Below are positions 1 through 34,647 of a stretch of DNA of 34,647 nt, in pieces. Each line of letters opens with the position of its first letter. Within the stretch, counting starts at the first letter, position 1. The notes under the pieces are model-generated. The model did not search any database. It was given only the letters and a program-made list of their open reading frames with translations, and was not told where the DNA came from. The stretch is from Lingula anatina. Its lineage: Eukaryota; Brachiopoda; Lingulata; Lingulida; Lingulidae. The translations under genes and the position numbers were made by a program. The stretch covers positions 502,852-537,498 of the forward strand of contig NW_019773759.1 of assembly GCF_001039355.2 (NCBI RefSeq), read 5' to 3'.

Positions 1-943
1 AAGAATAGTCAACCACATGGAATAAGTCCATGCAGCTGTTGCTTTGATGATAAAATTGTTTATTTTATTGAATTGTCCAATTCAGATTTGTTTATATACG
101 TTATTCACCCACGACTGTGTGGCGAGGGAGGAAAATACATTTTTAATGAAGTTTGCCGATGACACAACTTTAGTCGGCTTGATACACCATAATGATGAGA
201 TGTCATACAGGCAGTCGGTTACAAGTTTAGTAAATTGGTGCACAGACAATGACTTGATATTAAATGTGAGCAAAACAAAAGAAATGATCATAGACTTCAG
301 AAGAAATCAGATAAGTAAAAATCCCTTGGAAGTTAACGGTAAAGCGGTCGAACAGGTTTCTAATTATAAATTACTAGGGGTTCAGCTGAATAATAGGTTA
401 ACCTGGGGCGATAACATCACGAAGCTATTGAAAAAGGCACGTCAACGAATGTATTTCTTAAGGAAATTGAAAGCTTTTACCAGAAATGTGTTTATTTTAA
501 CGAACTTTTACAGGTGTGTTTTAGAGAGTATTTTAACTTATTCAGTAACTGTTTGGTATGGACGTGCAACTGTGGAGGAGAGGAACAAGTTGGAAAAGAT
601 CGTCGAAACTGCAGGGATTGTAATTGGAACAGATCTAACTCCCGTCCATACTATATATCTAGACAGGACTAAAAAGAAAACATTATCAATAATGACAGAC
701 AGTTCCCATCCAGCCCATACCCTTTTTAAATTTTTACCTAGCAATTCGAGACTCTTAGCTTTTAAGGGTAGTAAGCGATTTTTAAATAGCTTTTATCCTT
801 CGGCAGTAACTATTTTTAACTCTAACATGTAATTTTAATTTTCATTTTTTTTATTTCTCAATGGCGCTACTACAGGGCAAAAGATTCCCGATTTTATACA
901 TTTGTATTTTATTGGCTTAATAAATTATTATTATTATTATTAT
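1..943 (+). mobile_element. 3' end of a decayed non-LTR retrotransposon (L2/CR1-like LINE)
   Basis: This is the carboxy-terminal part of a LINE reverse transcriptase plus its 3' tail. An open frame from 44 to 832 (262 codons) carries the catalytic YxDD-type box as FADD at residues 37-40 (from base 152). After it come LVNWC and the LNVSKTKE and IDFRR blocks, then the thumb-like LLGVQLNNRLTW and a RMYFLRKLKAF stretch. This order is typical of L2/CR1-clade elements. Residues 11-25 look like a degraded form of the GCVLSP..LYTLFTHDC motif. An in-frame stop at 23-25 just upstream shows that the copy is interrupted, and the rest of the polymerase and endonuclease lies outside the window or is lost. 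The noncoding tail ends in AATAAA (919-924) followed by an ATT microsatellite (925-943), the usual 3' terminus for this kind of LINE. It is not a functional gene. The exact clade is uncertain. Confidence 0.85.
44..832 (+). pseudogene. Reverse transcriptase C-terminal remnant of the LINE
   Basis: The remnant would have supported target-primed reverse transcription, but here only the C-terminal palm, the thumb and the domain after the thumb remain. The catalytic aspartates are present in FADD. The methionine at 44 is not a real start, because the frame enters from upstream through a stop at 23-25. After the polymerase blocks, the tail reads through HPAHTLFKFLPSNSR, a recognisable end motif of L2/CR1-type ORF2 proteins, and ends at the TAA at 830-832. 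No endonuclease domain and no amino-terminal reverse transcriptase blocks are visible. The minus-strand open frames in the same interval are shadows. Confidence 0.8.
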
Positions 944-1184
944 GGGTATTTACTTTGAGTTATTTAGATTACTGAAATAAGCAAAGATAAACTATGCAGT
1001 GCTTTTTGATTATTTCATTTTTCAAGCTGCCATAGATAGTAAATTGTATAAAATGTGTTACCCCTATAATTTTAAAGAAGTGTGTTGAAAATAACACATC
1101 TTTAAATCTTTAAATTTTTTCCCCAATATGGCTCAGTATTGAATTGGAGGATAAGAGTCATGAGATGACCATGCCTGAAAATAA

Positions 1185-1410
1185 GGGACCATTCCCACAG
1201 ATATCTGAATTGATCTATCTCTACAGGGAGTCTCACTAAATTGCTATCTGCTATCGGGGAGGCTGAGCGCGCAAGAAAGTTACTTACCCCTCTAGCTGAT
1301 TCGGTAGGCGTGGCAGACATTTGAGCCTCTTAAGCTGATAGCAATTTAGCATGAACCCCCAGGGAGTTAGGTCGATCCATATGGATCGCTCTAGGCATGG
1401 GAACCCAGAC
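1185..1410. mobile_element. Hairpin MITE, Harbinger-like, copy A
   Basis: A 226-bp inverted-repeat element flanked by the 3-bp direct repeat TAA (1182-1184 and 1411-1413). It starts GGGACCATTCCCA and ends TGGGAACCCAGAC. Internal arms GGGAGTCTCACTAAATTGCTAT and ATAGCAATTTAGC..GGGAGTTAGG pair with each other. The core matches the copies at 9342, 11294, 11841 and 26897, in the opposite orientation to the 11294 copy. No coding capacity. A 3-bp TTA/TAA target is characteristic of the PIF/Harbinger superfamily, so assignment to that group is an inference from the target site. Confidence 0.8.
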
Positions 1411-1763
1411 TAATATTTTATGCAGTGAAGTCTTGGTTATAAATAAGCTAGAAGGTGATGGCTATTTGACTGGGCCATTGGCTTAAATGGGTTTCTTGGC
1501 CTGGACCCTGCTCTTGGCTGTCACACAAGGTTGGCAATTCAATTAATTTCTGTCTAGACGCCTGTAATCAAGTCAGCTAGTGCTAGACAGGTGGGTGGAA
1601 AGTATCCATCTTTTCACTTTTTTCTTTGTCCTGAATTGAAGTGGACAAAGTTATTTGGGCAAAATGTTGTAGCCTTTTGTGTCCCTCTATATTGGTTTTG
1701 TAAGGGTGATATAAGGATGCTTTAATTTGATGTTGTGAAACTGCAGTCTGCAGAATGGATATT

Positions 1764-1769
1764 TCTCTT

Positions 1770-1831
<62 letters not shown>
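1764..1831. repeat. (CT)n microsatellite
   Basis: About 30 uninterrupted CT units after an impure CTTT start. The Arg-Glu and Leu-Ser open frames across it are artefacts of the repeat. Confidence 0.95.
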
Positions 1832-1835
<4 letters not shown>

Positions 1836-2456
1836 GTGCCATTTCTGCACTGTTTTCTCCATGATTTGCCAAACTGAATCAAACAATCAAGAGTTGCCAG
1901 AAGAAAAACACCTTTGCTAAATTAACCCATGTTGTCTGAGTGGATTAGGAGGCGGTTCATTGGGCAATCGTATCCTGGTTTTGTTTCAATTCAATTTCCT
2001 GAATCTTCTCATTGAAATCATTGATATTTCACGGTTGCTGATTGTTTTGGAATAGATATATAGTTGAACTTTAAAACTTATTGCATCGTGATATCATCAT
2101 CTTCTGTGAGGAACAGTAATGTTGTAATGGAGCTTACACCCAATGGATACAGTGCTGGTCTTCTTGCCAACAGTGCAGGAAGGAAGGGTGGATACGCATT
2201 ATTTTACAAAAAAAGTCACAAAAGGCCCTTTGTAGAAACTTTCTTTGAAGAATCATTTTCTTACTCTTCCTTGTAATGAACAGAGAAAGGAGGTTCCCAT
2301 GAATACCACCATTGCTCTTTGATTCTTCAAGATTTTTCCCCAAAAGTATTCTTTTCAAAAATGATAAATGCATACAACTGCATATACCAAGGTCATAACC
2401 AAAAGATAAAAGGTGGTGGTCCTGGTGTATTGGTGGTAGTTGGTTATTTAAGATGA

Positions 2457-2480
2457 GGGGGGGGGGGGGGAGAGAGAGAG
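2457..2480. repeat. G-run followed by (GA)n
   Basis: About fourteen G residues run directly into GAGAGAGA. The same arrangement recurs at 10486-10511, and a G-run borders the assembly gap at 8276. Confidence 0.85.
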
Positions 2481-3738
2481 AAACAGAAGGGCACTATTGT
2501 ACAACTAGCGCCATCTATCTAACTTTTGAGGAACCAGATTACTTCAATATTAATGAAACTAAGGCTACATATCAGAGCCAGGAACATAATCCTGTGTCAG
2601 TATATCATTCACGTTATCATTTTGTTGTTGCAGACTACTAACTTGAGGATTTCATTTCCTTTTTGATAAGTTGATGGGATATGTGTGCATCATAAAATGG
2701 AAAAAGTAGTGACAAAGACATTGGCCATTATAAACATGTAGGACCTTGTCCCAGTAAGATTCCCATCTTTTTCTTATGTCTAGATGTATGTGAAAAAAGT
2801 TGTTGCAGTGATAAACTGGAGAAAGTACATGTGATCTGTCAGATACAGAATAAAAATATGTCCCTTTTCAATCTATGATGTTTGCCACCAGTTGGATTTG
2901 GGATCAGAGTAGATTTTCAAAGTTTATGCCATTACAACAGTGGTGATGTCTGTGCTGTTTTGAATTAGCTTTCATTGTCTGTAGATTTTTTCTTTAGAAG
3001 ATTTAATTATGAAAAGTGGAATTTATTTGAGACGGTGGTCTGACCGAACCATGTAAGGCACAGGCTGAAGCTATCTGGTGAAAAAAAATACAGATATTAG
3101 GCTCTCAGGCTGCAGTAACTGGAGGTGGGGAGGGGCATTAAAATTGGTGTCTACAGCCCTGACATTTTCTTAATCCCAAAATACAACTCTCAGTTTGCTC
3201 ACCATGTGTGGAACATTAATAGGATGACGATTTAGTGTGGCAATCAAAAATGAGCAAATTTGACATAACTCTGAAGTAATTGATTCCGATTTTTTTCCTA
3301 ATAGCATTTAATGTTTTGTAAGAGAAATTTATGTTTCCCTCTCAGTGGGTTTCGATTGTGTGTCAGCGCCCTCCACCTGTTTTATGGATGAATTATAGTA
3401 AATCAGTGGAAAATAAGCAGACGTCTTGAATTTCTTCCAAAATTTTGCACAATGTCTGACACGGTTTTCTTTTTATTATGGAGAAAACTGAGTAAATTGC
3501 TTGTATTTCTCCCGACTGATGTTTTCATTTCTTCGGCAGAGGTCAGGTTACTCATATTTCTTTCAACATTTTAAAATATGCCTGATAAAACCAGCGTTAT
3601 TTTTGTGATAAAGAATTTTTTCAACATAACTGGATATTGGGATTGATTGTTAGTTTATAAGTAAGATATTCTGTCGTGTATACAATATTTAAAATACACT
3701 AGTTGTTATAAATACATAAGGACATTCACGGAACCTTC

Positions 3739-3778
3739 TGTTGCTGTTGTTGTTGTTTTTGTTGTTGTTGTTGTTGTT
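3739..3778. repeat. (GTT)n microsatellite
   Basis: Twelve or so GTT units, interrupted once by extra T residues. Confidence 0.9.
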
Positions 3779-4619
3779 CAAGAATTAAAAAGTGAGGTAG
3801 ATGCTGTCAAGGTGTAAAGGGAAAAGAACTAAATATACAATCTATCCAACTCTGCTTCATGGGAGGACCATGGCACATAAGTTGTCCCATGCCATAAGAT
3901 TCTGATCTTGACAGAAAATGCAATGGTGCATGGGAATCTCTGCTTAAATCCCAATTATGTGCTAATTAAGCTGCATCAGATATTTTTTGTTTAGCAGGAA
4001 ATGTGGTGATCTGAAAATGAGCCCTTTTGAAAACTTCAACAATGTCTGTTATGCTGCCAGTATTGTTCGGAAGAATTTCACATAAAGGAAATATAATATC
4101 TTTTCACATTTTTGAATATTTTTCCTAAGTATTTAGGATGATAGAAATATTTGCTATGAAAATTGATGATGAATTTCACATTTAAACGGTCCACATTTGG
4201 ACTGTTGTATATCTTATGCATTATATGAAGCATGAAAAGAAAAATTCCTCTTGAAGCAAGTATAGATTTTTTTCCACAAAATTTCTCAGCAATGAAATGT
4301 GCAAGAGAAAAGTCTATGCTCTTTCTGACATCTTTTTCCTTGTGTAAAACTTTTGACTTCTTTTCAGAAAATCAATTTAGTACATATTTACACACATATA
4401 CACACCATCTAATGCCTGACCAAAATTGTAAGTTCTGATATTTAAAGAAAGAGCTGCAATCATATCTTAATATTTTACTTTAATTTTTTCATTTGGACAA
4501 TCTTCCTTACATGAAATCCTGTGGTTATTGGATCCAAGGTGAAATATTTAATGAATATTTTTGTTGATGTTGATAATGTCAGAAACCATATTCATATCGA
4601 TATTATTCTGTATTTCCAG

Positions 4620-34419
<29,800 letters not shown>

Positions 34420-34647
34420 GTAAGTATATATACAGACATTGATCAGTGTACACTTGTTTTTAATAAGTTGTTAATTTGTTGTGTCTGATGAGCATTGAAA
34501 TAGAAATTAAGGTTATAATGAGATAAAGTGCAATTTTGTTTCAACATGAAAATAGGAAGAAATTATGTAGGCGCATAAAATGAATCTTTGAAGGCACTTG
34601 TGCTTCAGTAGGTAAAATATTTAATTATGTTTTGAGAGAAAGTCCAA
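34420..34647 (+). other. Start of intron 11
   Basis: A strong donor GTAAGTAT opens the intron, which runs off the window. No exon seen. Confidence 0.85.

Larger units (their letters stand above)
944..4619. other. No recognised gene; upstream intron or intergenic DNA with simple repeats
   Basis: The first recognised exon begins at 4620 with an acceptor in phase 1, so this stretch is probably intron of the same gene, with earlier exons left of the window. I looked for the cysteine-rich EMI domain expected upstream in this family and did not see it. The interval holds one hairpin MITE (1185-1410), a CT microsatellite (1764-1831), a G-run with GA (2457-2480) and a GTT repeat (3739-3778). The short open frames at 2064-2276 and 4232-4438 have no recognisable motif. 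Confidence 0.6.

Noticed and set aside
2064-2276. 70-codon open frame
   Set aside because: No motif, no splice context, length within chance for this DNA.
944-4619. Search for the EMI-domain exon expected upstream of the EGF modules
   Set aside because: No EMI-like cysteine or tryptophan pattern next to splice sites was seen; the exon is probably left of the window.

Overview
This is animal nuclear DNA: AT-rich, with short exons bounded by GT-AG introns, several families of short inverted-repeat transposons, dinucleotide microsatellites, one assembly gap and no prokaryotic gene layout. The repeat content and the protein divergence suggest a lophotrochozoan, probably a mollusc. That is an inference; no species can be named from the sequence alone.

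The only host gene I can support runs on the plus strand from about 4.6 kb to the end of the window and continues beyond both edges of what can be seen. I recognise eleven consecutive coding exons (4620-4733, 17269-17391, 18023-18145, 26148-26273, 29176-29298, 30118-30240, 30610-30747, 31651-31773, 32485-32607, 32893-33051, 34274-34419). Joined, they read open for 473 codons. Ten of the eleven are symmetric phase 1-1 exons, nine of these carrying one EGF module each. The order is one plain EGF, two calcium-binding EGFs, two non-calcium EGFs, one calcium-binding EGF, an EGF with a RIEMEV lead, an eight-cysteine EGF, a calcium-binding EGF, a proline-rich spacer, then the first laminin/MEGF-type EGF repeat. 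Module order and diagnostic junctions match my knowledge of vertebrate MEGF6 (multiple EGF-like domains 6), so I call it a MEGF6 orthologue. The signal peptide and EMI domain expected upstream, and most of the C-terminal laminin-type EGF array expected downstream, are not in the window.

Layout: 1-943, 3' end of a decayed non-LTR retrotransposon (L2/CR1-like reverse transcriptase tail). 944-4619, no recognised gene. 4620-34419, the MEGF6 exons, separated by introns of up to 12.5 kb that are filled with mobile elements and simple repeats. These include seven copies of a roughly 210-290 bp hairpin MITE with 3-bp target duplications (Harbinger-like), a 343-bp TTAA-flanked TIR element, a 168-bp hAT-like element plus a relative, two related hairpin elements, a roughly 585-bp foldback element whose left arm is split by a coding-like segment, several degenerate tandem repeats, and many (GA)n/(GT)n/(CA)n tracts. 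A 510-bp N gap lies at 7766-8275.

The most interesting items are the apparent sequence capture in the foldback element at 19.25-19.83 kb, the MITE inserted three bases into a MEGF6 splice donor intron at 29.3 kb, and the atypical cysteine counts in two EGF modules. I found no convincing evidence of a wholly new multi-gene system.
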